Of a DNA stretch of 64,000 bases, positions 28,388 through 36,538 are shown piece after piece. Position numbers and translations under genes: made by a program. The DNA is from Parabacteroides sp. PF5-6. GTDB taxonomy: Bacteria; Bacteroidota; Bacteroidia; Bacteroidales; Tannerellaceae. The notes under the pieces were generated by a model. That model saw only the letters and a list, made by a program, of their open reading frames with translations, did no database searches and was not told where the DNA came from. Location: the NCBI RefSeq assembly GCF_029504695.1, contig NZ_JAQFIN010000002.1, positions 186,001 to 250,000 on the forward strand, given 5' to 3'. The first letter of the stretch is position 1, and every line of letters starts with the position of its first letter.

Positions 28388-29827
28388 ATGATAGCAATGA
28401 TTCAGATACAGGCGATAGTGGGTACAATATTGCTTCTATTGTACGCCATTACGATTCTGGGGGTGGTCCTGGTTGTGATTACAGAGAACAGAAACCCCCT
28501 GAAAACCATCTCCTGGGTAGTAGTACTCTTATTGACTCCCGGCATTGGTCTGATCTTCTATTTCTTCTTCGGACAGGACAACCGAAAGCAAAAGGTCATC
28601 TCCCGGCGTACCTACAAACGCATCATGAAAGGACCGCAACGCCGGAAAGACTCATTCGATATCATCTCCGAGATGCCCCAGACTTACATCCCGCTGGCGA
28701 CACTATTGTACCACAACAATCAATCAACCCTGCTCTACGGGAGCAAAATAAAGATCTATACGAACGGAACCGACAAGTTCGAAGACCTGTTGCGCGACCT
28801 GCAAGAGGCAAAGCACCATATCCATCTGCAGTACTACATCTTCTGCGACGACGAGATCGGCAACCGGGTGAAGAAGATCCTAATCGACAAAGCCCGCGAA
28901 GGGGTAAAGGTGAGAGTGATGTACGACGATGTCGGCAGTTGGAACGTGAAAGAACGGTTCTTCAAAGAGATGCTACAGGAAGGGATCGAGGTGTACTCGT
29001 TCCTGAAAGTAGTGTTCCCGATATTTACCAGCAAGGTGAACTACCGTAACCACCGGAAGATCGTGGTGATCGACGGAAACGTCGGATATATGGGCGGAAT
29101 GAACATTGCCGACCGCTACACGAAAGGCACCTCCTGGGGCACGTGGCGGGATACGCATTTCCGGTTCACCGGCAAAGGGGTACATGGGCTGCAGTCGGCT
29201 TTCCTGATCGATTGGTATGTGGTGAGCAAGCAACTACTGAGGGATCCCGCTTACTATCCGCCGGTAGAGATCTATTCGAAAAACATTATGCAGATCGCCA
29301 CCTGCGGACCGACCGGACACTGGCGCACCCTGCTCCAGGCAACGATCTATCTGATTGCCAACGCGAAGAAATATATCTACATACAAACGCCCTATTTCCT
29401 GCCGACGGAAGGACTCAACCAGGCATTGCAGACCGCTGCCCTGGGAGGGATCGACATTCGGCTGATGCTGCCCGAACGGTCGGACACGCGCTCGACCAAT
29501 ATGGCGACACACTCCTACCTGGACGATATGATCAAGTCGGGCGTGAAGGTCTACTTCTACAAACCCGGATTCCTGCACGCCAAACTGATCGTGGTCGACG
29601 ATATCGTGACGGCTGTCGGCTCGGCCAATATGGACTTCCGGAGCTTTGAACACAACTTCGAAGTGAATGCTTATATGTACGATGAGTCGTTTGCGAAAGA
29701 AATGAAGAAGATATTCCTGCACGATATGCAGTCGTGCGAACGCGTCATGCCTGCCCGCTGGCTGAAGCGCCCACCATTGCAACGCCTCTCCGAATCGTTT
29801 ATGCGCCTCTTCTCTCCCCTCCTCTAA
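28388..29827 (+). CDS. cls: cardiolipin synthase (two-HKD phospholipase D family)
   Basis: 479 residues from the ATG at 28388; a TTG seven codons upstream falls at the expected transcription start. Two N-terminal membrane segments (~5-30 and ~37-58, ending FYFFFGQDNRKQK) anchor the enzyme. HKD motif 1 (NHRKIVVIDG, ~H222) and HKD motif 2 (HAKLIVVDD, ~H397) are intact, with GSANMDFRS after the second. The reaction condenses two phosphatidylglycerols, or PG with another head group, to cardiolipin. Together with glsAB it forms a three-gene plus-strand lipid block, though it has its own promoter. Confidence 0.92.
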   Translation: MIAMIQIQAIVGTILLLLYAITILGVVLVVITENRNPLKTISWVVVLLLTPGIGLIFYFFFGQDNRKQKVISRRTYKRIMKGPQRRKDSFDIISEMPQTYIPLATLLYHNNQSTLLYGSKIKIYTNGTDKFEDLLRDLQEAKHHIHLQYYIFCDDEIGNRVKKILIDKAREGVKVRVMYDDVGSWNVKERFFKEMLQEGIEVYSFLKVVFPIFTSKVNYRNHRKIVVIDGNVGYMGGMNIADRYTKGTSWGTWRDTHFRFTGKGVHGLQSAFLIDWYVVSKQLLRDPAYYPPVEIYSKNIMQIATCGPTGHWRTLLQATIYLIANAKKYIYIQTPYFLPTEGLNQALQTAALGGIDIRLMLPERSDTRSTNMATHSYLDDMIKSGVKVYFYKPGFLHAKLIVVDDIVTAVGSANMDFRSFEHNFEVNAYMYDESFAKEMKKIFLHDMQSCERVMPARWLKRPPLQRLSESFMRLFSPLL

Positions 29828-29838
29828 AGGCGGATGGA

Positions 29839-30402
29839 TCAGGCTTCCTCCCCGGAAAGATTATCAGGGCGACTGAACAGGCTGAAATTCACGGAGCCGT
29901 AGACCCGGCGCAGGTCAAACAAAGGCAAAGAAGAGAAATCGTATGTCGCAGGATGCTCCATCACAAAGATACCACCCTCCCGCAAAAGCCCACGGTCCAA
30001 GATCAGGCGGGGAATCTCCTGCAAATCCTTCAAGGCGAAAGGAGGATCGGCAAAAATAAAATCATAACTGTCCGGACGAGCCGACTGGAGAAAACGAAAA
30101 GCATCGCCGCGGATCAACAATAGGTTATCGGCTTTCAACTCCTTGCCGACCTTGGCAATGAACGAAGCGTGGGCATTGTTCTTCTCCACGGAAGTCACCC
30201 GCCGGCATTCGCGCGACAGCAACTCAAAAGAAATACTTCCGGTACCGGCAAAGAGATCCAGGGCTTCCAGATCCTCGAAGTCGATCAGGTTAGACAATAC
30301 ATTGAACAGATTTTCCTTGGCGAAGTCGGTGGTTGGGCGCGCACTGAAACTATGGGGCACACTGAAACGACGACGGCCGTATTTTCCGCTAATTATCCGC
30401 AT
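29839..30402 (-). CDS. rsmD: 16S rRNA (guanine966-N2)-methyltransferase RsmD
   Basis: 187 residues. MRIISGKYGRRRF at the N-terminus, RPTTDFAKENLFN, the SAM-binding FAGTGS (51-56) and the catalytic DPPF (119-122) are the RsmD hallmarks. The enzyme methylates G966 of 16S rRNA in assembled small subunits. Its start overlaps the end of the DUF3822 gene by 10 bp, so the two are probably translated from one message. It converges with cls; only 11 bp separate the stop codons and no obvious terminator is present. Confidence 0.93.
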   Translation of the reverse strand: MRIISGKYGRRRFSVPHSFSARPTTDFAKENLFNVLSNLIDFEDLEALDLFAGTGSISFELLSRECRRVTSVEKNNAHASFIAKVGKELKADNLLLIRGDAFRFLQSARPDSYDFIFADPPFALKDLQEIPRLILDRGLLREGGIFVMEHPATYDFSSLPLFDLRRVYGSVNFSLFSRPDNLSGEEA

Positions 30403-31214
30403 ATCGATAAAGCTATAAGATCCATAGGAGCAAGCGCCATCTCCCGTCCTAAAAGATAAGCCTCCGAAGGGATCTCCACCGGAGCGACCTGGCGCAGATA
30501 GGTCCGGAGTAATTCGGTAAGCCGATTCACCACATCCGGTTTTCCGTGGACAAAGATCAGGTCTTTCTCCTGATTCAATTCAAGTTGCTTCCATACATAT
30601 AATATATAGTACAGGATATCCTCCGGGCGGTTCACCTCAAAAGAATTCACCAGTTGCACATCCCCCTGCCGGAAGCAACAGATATCGATCATCTTCTCGT
30701 GCAGGGATACATACACCTGAGCCGCAGTATGTTTCTTCAGACTTTCCTGCTCCCACCACATGAGCTGCGGGATCAGATGGGCATAAAACTGAGGATTGAT
30801 AAAAGAACGGGAACAAAACTCATAGACCTCAGGGTCCATGGGGTACAACAATACTTTCTCTTTCCATTCATTGCCCACACAGAAAGCGCCCGGATCGGAT
30901 AAGGTGAAGTCAAGAAACTCCTGCTTCCGCTTCTCGTCGTACAGGCTCTTAGGAATAACGGTGTAACGGTTGGTTTCGGTGATGATCCGGATCCGCTTAT
31001 ACGTCCAGGAGAAAAAGTCATGGGCGAAATAGGTCTCCTTCAGCGATTCGGCAAAAGACTCCCCTTTCTCCACTCCAATCTCCCGGGAGAAAAAGCTTCC
31101 GGGAGTGGATGGCCTGTAACCGGAAAAAGAAAATCCATCCGACCGAAGCCGGATGGATACTATATATTTCCCGGAATTATCTACTGTCAACGTATCAGGT
31201 AGACTGATAGTCAT
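30393..31214 (-). CDS. DUF3822 family protein
   Basis: 273 residues of a Bacteroidetes-specific family whose members show an actin/HSP70-like ATPase fold in remote comparisons (from memory of the family, not computed here). No signal peptide or membrane segment is present, so it is cytoplasmic. The motif-like stretches are VSIRLRSDGFSFSGY at the N-terminus, VSLHEKMIDICCFRQGD (~168-184) and a C-terminal EIPSEAYLLGREMALAP. Overlap with rsmD suggests a function tied to ribosome assembly or simply conserved linkage. The role is unknown. Confidence 0.75.
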   Translation of the reverse strand: MTISLPDTLTVDNSGKYIVSIRLRSDGFSFSGYRPSTPGSFFSREIGVEKGESFAESLKETYFAHDFFSWTYKRIRIITETNRYTVIPKSLYDEKRKQEFLDFTLSDPGAFCVGNEWKEKVLLYPMDPEVYEFCSRSFINPQFYAHLIPQLMWWEQESLKKHTAAQVYVSLHEKMIDICCFRQGDVQLVNSFEVNRPEDILYYILYVWKQLELNQEKDLIFVHGKPDVVNRLTELLRTYLRQVAPVEIPSEAYLLGREMALAPMDLIALSICG

Positions 31215-31227
31215 ACGTGTAAGATTA

Positions 31228-31863
31228 TTATTCCCAGTTACCCGCGTTATTGTTCACTTCTTCCAATGAACCGACACGCAAGCCCGGATACTTTCCTTGT
31301 TTCTCGGCTTTGTCGATCAGGTTATAACGCAACTGAGGATCCATGCTGCGCAGGTAATCCGCATACTTAACACCACTTTCAAACACCTTGATCTCATAAC
31401 CAGAAGCAGAGATTATAGTGGCCGTATCCATCGTAAATTCAATCTTATCACCAGGAACCTCAGGCACATAACGCATTTCATTCACATTGTAACCCTTTTC
31501 GAACAATGTATCTTTCGCCAATACCCATACCGTGTCACGAACAATCAAACCTTTCTTTACCGCTTCTTGCTCTGTCATCCCTTTTTCCAACTGCTCGTCA
31601 GTCAATGTTCCTTCTTTCAGAATGAACGGAAGCTTTTCCTCATTCAGGAATTTCTCCAATTCAGCAAAAGAACCAGCATGCACTTTGTGGACATTTTTAA
31701 ACTCGATCTGAGCTTTCCGGATGTCAATCAATCGGGAAATAACAGCGGCTTCGCGCACTTTTTGTTCTTTTTCAAAATCAAGAGGACCAGTGATACTCTT
31801 GACGCACATGTAAATAAGCACGAATACTGCTACAACAAGTAAGATTTTTAATGTAACTTTCAT
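31228..31863 (-). CDS. conserved Bacteroidales membrane-anchored protein of unknown function
   Basis: 211 residues. A single N-terminal membrane segment (~5-22, LKILLVVAVFVLIYMCV) is followed by a charged extracytoplasmic region that is probably helical at first (FEKEQKVREAAVISRLIDI), like the stalk of a pseudopilin or a membrane-tethered assembly factor. The sequence around residues 50-70 (AQIEFKNVHKVHAGSFAEL) resembles what follows the helix in type II/IV pseudopilins, but no prepilin cleavage site is seen. It is the first gene of a run with DUF3822 and rsmD (13-bp gap). I do not recognise a family function. Confidence 0.65.
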   Translation of the reverse strand: MKVTLKILLVVAVFVLIYMCVKSITGPLDFEKEQKVREAAVISRLIDIRKAQIEFKNVHKVHAGSFAELEKFLNEEKLPFILKEGTLTDEQLEKGMTEQEAVKKGLIVRDTVWVLAKDTLFEKGYNVNEMRYVPEVPGDKIEFTMDTATIISASGYEIKVFESGVKYADYLRSMDPQLRYNLIDKAEKQGKYPGLRVGSLEEVNNNAGNWE

Positions 31864-31898
31864 GGTTTATATTGTTTTTTGAAATTTATTTCGTTCGG

Positions 31899-31906
31899 CA
31901 AATATA
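31899..31906 (-). promoter_or_regulatory. probable -7 element upstream of the 31228-31863 gene
   Basis: tatatttg on the minus strand matches TAnnTTTG exactly, 36 bp upstream of the ATG. No TTTG at the expected -33 distance. Confidence 0.5.
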
Positions 31907-31956
31907 AAAAGAATATTTAATACACTACCTTTATCGCGAAAATTTATGTCACCAAA

Positions 31957-33372
31957 ATGATAAATAGTTATTTAGGTAGCCTCATTAACAGTAATTTTCC
32001 CCATTCTCCTACTTCTGATCAGGCCTATGTTATAGAAATGATCACCGAATTCTTATTATCACAGGAGGCCGATTCCTTACTCCTATTGAAAGGTTATGCC
32101 GGTACGGGAAAGACCTCGTTGGTCGGCGCCATTGTGAAAACCCTGACCGAAATCAATCAGAAAACCGTGCTTCTGGCGCCTACCGGAAGGGCGGCTAAAG
32201 TATTCTCCGGCTACGCCGGCCATAAAGCTTTCACGATCCACAAAAAGATATACCGCCAAAAGGCTTTTTCGAACGAGCTGACAGGGTTTCAGACCACCGA
32301 GAACCTGCACACCGACACGCTGTTTATCGTCGATGAAGCCTCCATGATCGGAAACGACGGGATCGACTCTTCCTCCTTCGGGACCGGACGTCTGTTGGAC
32401 GACCTGATACAGTATGTCTATTCGGGCGAAAACTGCCGGTTGCTCCTGATGGGAGACATTGCCCAGTTGCCTCCCGTCAGGCAGGCGGAAAGTCCGGCAC
32501 TCCATACCGGCATATTAGAAGGATACGGCCTTAAGGTCAAGGAATTTACCCTGACACAGATCGTACGACAAAGCGAAAACTCCGGGATCCTGTTGAATGC
32601 CACGCATATCCGTGAGGCATTGCGCACCCATGCCGTGGAAGCGTTCCCCAAGCTAAGGCTCAAAGGGTTCGAAGACATCCGCAAAATCCCGGGAGACGAA
32701 CTGATCGAAGCCATCTCCTCGGCTTATCATAACGATGGAATGGACGAAACGATGATCATCACCCGAAGCAATAAAAGGGCTTTGATCTATAACAACGGGA
32801 TCCGCAACCGCGTCCTTTACCGCGAAGAGGAACTGTCGACAGGTGACCGCCTGTTAGTAGCCAAAAACAATTATTTCTGGACCGCCGACTCCAAAGAGAT
32901 GGATTTCATTGCCAACGGCGACATCATGGAGGTTGTACGCATCCGAAGAAATACGGAGTTTTACGGTTTCCATTTCGCTGACCTGACCGTTCGCTTCCCC
33001 GACTACGACACGGAAGCCGATCTGAAAATACTATTAGACACCCTGCAGACGGAAACGCCCGCCCTCTCCCAGGAACAGAGCAATAAACTGTTCTATTCGA
33101 TCCTCGAAGATTATGAAGATATCCCGACGAAAGCCGGCAAAATGAAGAAGATGAAAGTCGATCCGCACTATAATGCCGTACAAGTCAAGTTCGCCTACGG
33201 CATGACCTGCCACAAGGCGCAGGGCGGACAATGGATGAATGTCTTCCTGGATATCGGGTTCATCACCGAAGAGATGTTGGGCGAAGACTTCTACCGCTGG
33301 TTCTACACCGCTTTGACTCGCGCCACTCATCGTCTTTACCTGGTGAACCTGCCAAAAGAGTTCGAAGCATAA
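31957..33372 (+). CDS. RecD-like ATP-dependent DNA helicase (SF1B)
   Basis: 471 residues. Walker A GYAGTGKTS (46-54), the helicase Ia-like LAPTGRAAK, Walker B VDEASM (125-130) and LLMGDIAQLPPV define the first RecA-like domain. The second contains VKFAYGMTCHKAQGGQW and YTALTRATHRLYLV, characteristic of the RecD/Dda C-terminal domain. It is shorter than RecD (~600) or RecD2 (~740) and lacks their N-terminal extension, so it is closer to the stand-alone Dda/Pif1-like helicases. Probably a 5'-3' helicase in repair or replication. It is not in an obvious operon. Confidence 0.85.
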   Translation: MINSYLGSLINSNFPHSPTSDQAYVIEMITEFLLSQEADSLLLLKGYAGTGKTSLVGAIVKTLTEINQKTVLLAPTGRAAKVFSGYAGHKAFTIHKKIYRQKAFSNELTGFQTTENLHTDTLFIVDEASMIGNDGIDSSSFGTGRLLDDLIQYVYSGENCRLLLMGDIAQLPPVRQAESPALHTGILEGYGLKVKEFTLTQIVRQSENSGILLNATHIREALRTHAVEAFPKLRLKGFEDIRKIPGDELIEAISSAYHNDGMDETMIITRSNKRALIYNNGIRNRVLYREEELSTGDRLLVAKNNYFWTADSKEMDFIANGDIMEVVRIRRNTEFYGFHFADLTVRFPDYDTEADLKILLDTLQTETPALSQEQSNKLFYSILEDYEDIPTKAGKMKKMKVDPHYNAVQVKFAYGMTCHKAQGGQWMNVFLDIGFITEEMLGEDFYRWFYTALTRATHRLYLVNLPKEFEA

Positions 33373-33435
33373 CCCCTAATGCCCTTCTTCACGTGATTTA
33401 ACAAACAAGTATAGAGCTACTCTTTAAGATTTCCT

Positions 33436-33443
33436 TACTTTTG
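33436..33443 (+). promoter_or_regulatory. probable -7 element for the 33470 gene and rsmI
   Basis: tacttttg matches TAnnTTTG exactly, 26 bp upstream of the ATG. The -33 position is not conserved. Confidence 0.5.
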
Positions 33444-33469
33444 CCTCGTCAGGTTTAAAAAGACAAGAT

Positions 33470-34156
33470 ATGGCACACGAAGAAAAAATAGATTATCTAT
33501 TATTGGATATACGGGAGCTGGAAAAGAAAGTAGCAGGCATGCGCGGCGCTGAAATATATCCGGTTTCTTTTTTCAGCCAGTCATTCGAGCTTGCCCACAA
33601 GATACTGACGGATCTGCACAAGCTGGAATCGGCGCAGATGGAAGACCTTAGCCGCCAGATGGAAGAACACCGTACGCGTCTATCGGCCATCCCGGTGCAG
33701 CAAACGACACAACAGCCGGCAGTCGAAACAGTTGAAGCCACTCCTCAGGAAACAATGCCTCCCACCCCGGCAGTTCTTCGCCAGGAAACGATTACCGAAC
33801 CGATCGAAGAGGCTGTCCAACCTTCCGAACAACCCTCTATTGAGATCCCGGAAGAAAAAGCCAGGAAAAAAGAAAACGCCCTGGGTGATATCAAAGCCTC
33901 TGTTTCCCTCAACGAAATACTTGAAAAGAAAAGTCTTTCCGACTTCCGCAAGGCATTCAGCCTGAATGATCGCTTCCGCTTTCGCCGGGAGCTGTTCGGG
34001 GGAGATGAAGAGCGCATGAACAAAGTGATCCATATACTGAACGACATACACTCCTACGAGGAATCAATCTCTTTCCTCCATAACGAGTTGCACTGGAATA
34101 TTGAAAATGAAGCGGTTGCTGAATTCTTAGAACGGATAGAAAAACGATTTTCCTGA
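33470..34156 (+). CDS. uncharacterised coiled-coil protein, conserved in Bacteroidales
   Basis: 228 residues without signal peptide. An N-terminal helical segment (~5-25, LLLDIRELEKKVAGM) and a second (~38-70) flank a Pro/Gln/Thr-rich disordered linker (~75-135). The C-terminal third contains the compact conserved region SVSLNEILEKKSLSDFRKAF, SLNDRFRFRRELFGG and IHILNDIHSYEESISFLHNE, with alternating hydrophobic positions of a helical bundle. This end is often the only conserved part of such proteins. It ends 3 bp before rsmI, so it is likely co-transcribed with it. Function unknown; not recognised. Confidence 0.7.
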   Translation: MAHEEKIDYLLLDIRELEKKVAGMRGAEIYPVSFFSQSFELAHKILTDLHKLESAQMEDLSRQMEEHRTRLSAIPVQQTTQQPAVETVEATPQETMPPTPAVLRQETITEPIEEAVQPSEQPSIEIPEEKARKKENALGDIKASVSLNEILEKKSLSDFRKAFSLNDRFRFRRELFGGDEERMNKVIHILNDIHSYEESISFLHNELHWNIENEAVAEFLERIEKRFS

Positions 34157-34159
34157 CTT

Positions 34160-34867
34160 ATGGCTAAGCTGATCGTCGTACCCACCCCTGTTGGGAATCT
34201 GGAAGACATGACTTTCAGGGCTATCCGGGTATTGAAAGAGGCGGATCTCATCCTTGCCGAAGATACGCGGACGACCGGTTTCCTCTTGAAACACTTCGAG
34301 ATCCAAAACCGGATGATGTCCCACCACAAATTCAACGAACACAAGACCGTAGAGCAGATCGTATCCCGGATCAAAGCCGGAGAAACGATCGCATTGGTAT
34401 CGGATGCCGGCACACCGGCGATTTCCGATCCGGGCTTCTTGCTTGTGCGCGAATGTATCCGCCATGAAGTGGAAGTCGAATGCCTGCCGGGAGCCACCGC
34501 TTTCGTGCCTGCCCTGGTTGCCTCCGGCTTGCCCAACGATACCTTCTGCTTCGAGGGGTTCCTGCCGCAGAAAAAAGGAAGACAAACCCGGCTGAAAGAA
34601 TTGGCTTTGGAAACCCGGACGATGATCTTCTACGAATCGCCTTACCGCCTGGTCAAGACCCTGACCCAATTCGCGGAATATATGGGTCGGGAACGCCCGG
34701 TCTCCGTCTCCCGCGAGATCTCCAAGATGTATGAAGAGACGGTCCGCGGCACGGTCGAAGAAGTGATGAATCACTTCACATTGAACGAACCCAAAGGAGA
34801 AATTGTTATTATCTTGGGGGGACTCCCCGTAACAAAGAATAAAACAGAAAAAAGAGAAAATGTTTAA
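34160..34867 (+). CDS. rsmI: 16S rRNA (cytidine1402-2'-O)-methyltransferase RsmI
   Basis: 235 residues, a tetrapyrrole-methylase-fold enzyme. Hallmarks are VPTPVGNLEDMTFRA (7-21), LAEDTRTTG (~32-40), SDAGTPAISDPG (~79-90) and GFLPQKKGRQTR. It adds a 2'-O-methyl to C1402 of 16S rRNA, the nucleotide that RsmH methylates on N4. The length is shorter than the E. coli protein (286) because the C-terminal extension is missing, as in many Bacteroidetes. It follows the coiled-coil gene by 3 bp and is followed by a lipoprotein gene after 10 bp. Confidence 0.95.
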   Translation: MAKLIVVPTPVGNLEDMTFRAIRVLKEADLILAEDTRTTGFLLKHFEIQNRMMSHHKFNEHKTVEQIVSRIKAGETIALVSDAGTPAISDPGFLLVRECIRHEVEVECLPGATAFVPALVASGLPNDTFCFEGFLPQKKGRQTRLKELALETRTMIFYESPYRLVKTLTQFAEYMGRERPVSVSREISKMYEETVRGTVEEVMNHFTLNEPKGEIVIILGGLPVTKNKTEKRENV

Positions 34868-34877
34868 TTAAACAAAT

Positions 34878-35756
34878 ATGAATATGAAAAGAGTAGTAAT
34901 GATCAGCCTTAGCGCAATAGTTCTTTTGGCTTCCTGTGTGCAGAATTCTAAAGAATACAAACAGGTAAAAGCCGAAAATGATTCATTGAAAATTGAAAGT
35001 GCACGGAATACGGCAGAACTCAACGAGATGCTGACGATCCTCAACGAGGTAGAAGATGATATCAAATCGATTCGTGACGCCGAAAACTACCTGAGCTACC
35101 AAAGTACGGACGGCGAACTCACTCCTTCCAAACGGGAACAGATCAAGCAAAACATGCAACTGATCACCGAGACCCTGAAGAAAAACAAACAGCAGATCAG
35201 TGAACTCGAAGACAAGCTGAATAAGAGCAACGTCAACTCCAGCGCCCTGCGCAGAACGATCGAACGCCTCAACTCGGAGATGGATCAGAAAGCCTTGATG
35301 ATTGCCAACCTGCAAGAAGAACTGGCCAATAAGAATGTGCGGATCCAGGAGCTGGATGAAATGATTACCGCGCTGAACGAAGATGTGGAAGTATTGGCAG
35401 CCACCACCGCCCTTCAGACCCAATCCCTGCAGGCGCAAGACAAAGAATTGCACACGGCTTACTACTGCTTCGGCACAGCCAAAGAGCTGAAAGACCAGAA
35501 TATCCTTTCAGGCGGTGGTCTGTTCTCTAAATCCAAAGCATTAGAAGGAGATTTCAACCGCGACTACTTCATCTCTATCGATATCCGTGAGGTAAAAGAG
35601 ATTCCGCTCTTCGCCGGAAAAGCCAACCTGCGCTCCAACCACCCGGACGGGACGTATGAGTTTGTCAAAGACGCGGACGGTAACCTGACGCTCAAGATCA
35701 CAAACGAAGATTTATTCTGGAGCCTCGGAAGATATTTGGTGATTCAGGTGAGCTAA
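34878..35756 (+). CDS. coiled-coil lipoprotein of unknown function
   Basis: 292 residues. The signal peptide ends in the lipobox LLASC with the acylated cysteine at 20. A long coiled coil follows (~28-175; KQVKAENDSLKIESARNTAEL, LEDKLNKSN, NLQEELANKNVRIQELDEM). Then comes a compact globular domain (~185-292) with YYCFGTAKELKDQNIL and ADGNLTLKITNEDLFW, which resembles conserved C-terminal domains in Bacteroidales coiled-coil lipoproteins. The stop codon overlaps the start of the next gene by one base spacing (0 bp), so translation is probably coupled. It may span the periplasm, but there is no direct evidence of partner. Confidence 0.75.
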   Translation: MNMKRVVMISLSAIVLLASCVQNSKEYKQVKAENDSLKIESARNTAELNEMLTILNEVEDDIKSIRDAENYLSYQSTDGELTPSKREQIKQNMQLITETLKKNKQQISELEDKLNKSNVNSSALRRTIERLNSEMDQKALMIANLQEELANKNVRIQELDEMITALNEDVEVLAATTALQTQSLQAQDKELHTAYYCFGTAKELKDQNILSGGGLFSKSKALEGDFNRDYFISIDIREVKEIPLFAGKANLRSNHPDGTYEFVKDADGNLTLKITNEDLFWSLGRYLVIQVS

Positions 35757-36449
35757 ATGAGATACAAAAATCTGTTTATCGACCTGGACGATACCCTTTG
35801 GGATACGTTCCACAACAATAAAGAATGCCTCGAAGAAATGTATGCCGATCACCATTGGGATCGGCACTACAGTTCCTTCGAGGCTTTCTATGCTATTTAT
35901 ATGCCTCACAACCTCAAGTTATGGGACCTGTACCGAAAGCATGAGATCGATCGACAGACCTTGATCTTCGAACGTTTTCACTTTATCCTCCAGCCGATGG
36001 GCATAACCGAACGGAAAGAAGTCCTGGCCGTCAACGATGAATTCCTGCAACGCACCACCACCAAGACGCGTTTGATCCCCGGAGCCATCGAACTATTGGA
36101 ATACCTGCGCCCGGCATACCGCCTTTTTATCCTGTCGAACGGCTTCCGCGAGGTACAATTCAAGAAACTCAATAATTCCGGGCTGGCGCCCTATATCGAG
36201 CGTATGATTCTCTCCGAAGATGCCGGTATTCAGAAACCGCATAAAGCGATATTCGACTTCGCCCTGGTCAATACCAACTCGCGCCGCCACGAGAGCCTGA
36301 TGATCGGCGACAGTTGGGAAGCCGATATCGCCGGTGCCTACCATGCCAAGATCGATCAGATCTGGCTCAACCCCGAAGGCATACCCGCCGAAGGCTTCAC
36401 GCCGACCCATACCGTCTGCACGCTGGGCGAGATACGGGAGATTTTGTAG
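35757..36449 (+). CDS. YjjG-family HAD nucleotidase
   Basis: 230 residues. HAD motif I is FIDLDDTLWDT (7-17; nucleophile D9, acid D11), motif II ILSNGF (~122-127), motif III lysine in IQKPHKAIF (~157), and motif IV MIGDSWEADIAGA. The helical cap (~20-105) fits the YjjG/YfnB subgroup of noncanonical pyrimidine nucleotidases that dephosphorylate nucleoside monophosphates, including damaged ones. It begins directly after the lipoprotein stop codon. The specific substrate cannot be fixed from sequence. Confidence 0.85.
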   Translation: MRYKNLFIDLDDTLWDTFHNNKECLEEMYADHHWDRHYSSFEAFYAIYMPHNLKLWDLYRKHEIDRQTLIFERFHFILQPMGITERKEVLAVNDEFLQRTTTKTRLIPGAIELLEYLRPAYRLFILSNGFREVQFKKLNNSGLAPYIERMILSEDAGIQKPHKAIFDFALVNTNSRRHESLMIGDSWEADIAGAYHAKIDQIWLNPEGIPAEGFTPTHTVCTLGEIREIL

Positions 36450-36454
36450 TTTAG

Positions 36455-36529
36455 GAGTTTTAGGTCTTTTAAGTCTTTTAGGTCTTTTACGACTTTAAAG
36501 ACCTAAAAGACTTAAAAGACCTAAAACTC
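36455..36529. terminator. long bidirectional hairpin of aggtctttt iterations
   Basis: A ~35-bp stem (36455-36489 with 36495-36529) built of repeated aggtcttttaagtctttt words around a 5-base loop lies between the convergent YjjG-type gene and prfC. It is suited to terminate both transcripts. A relative is at 10147-10238. Confidence 0.7.
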
Positions 36530-36538
36530 CTAAAACCC

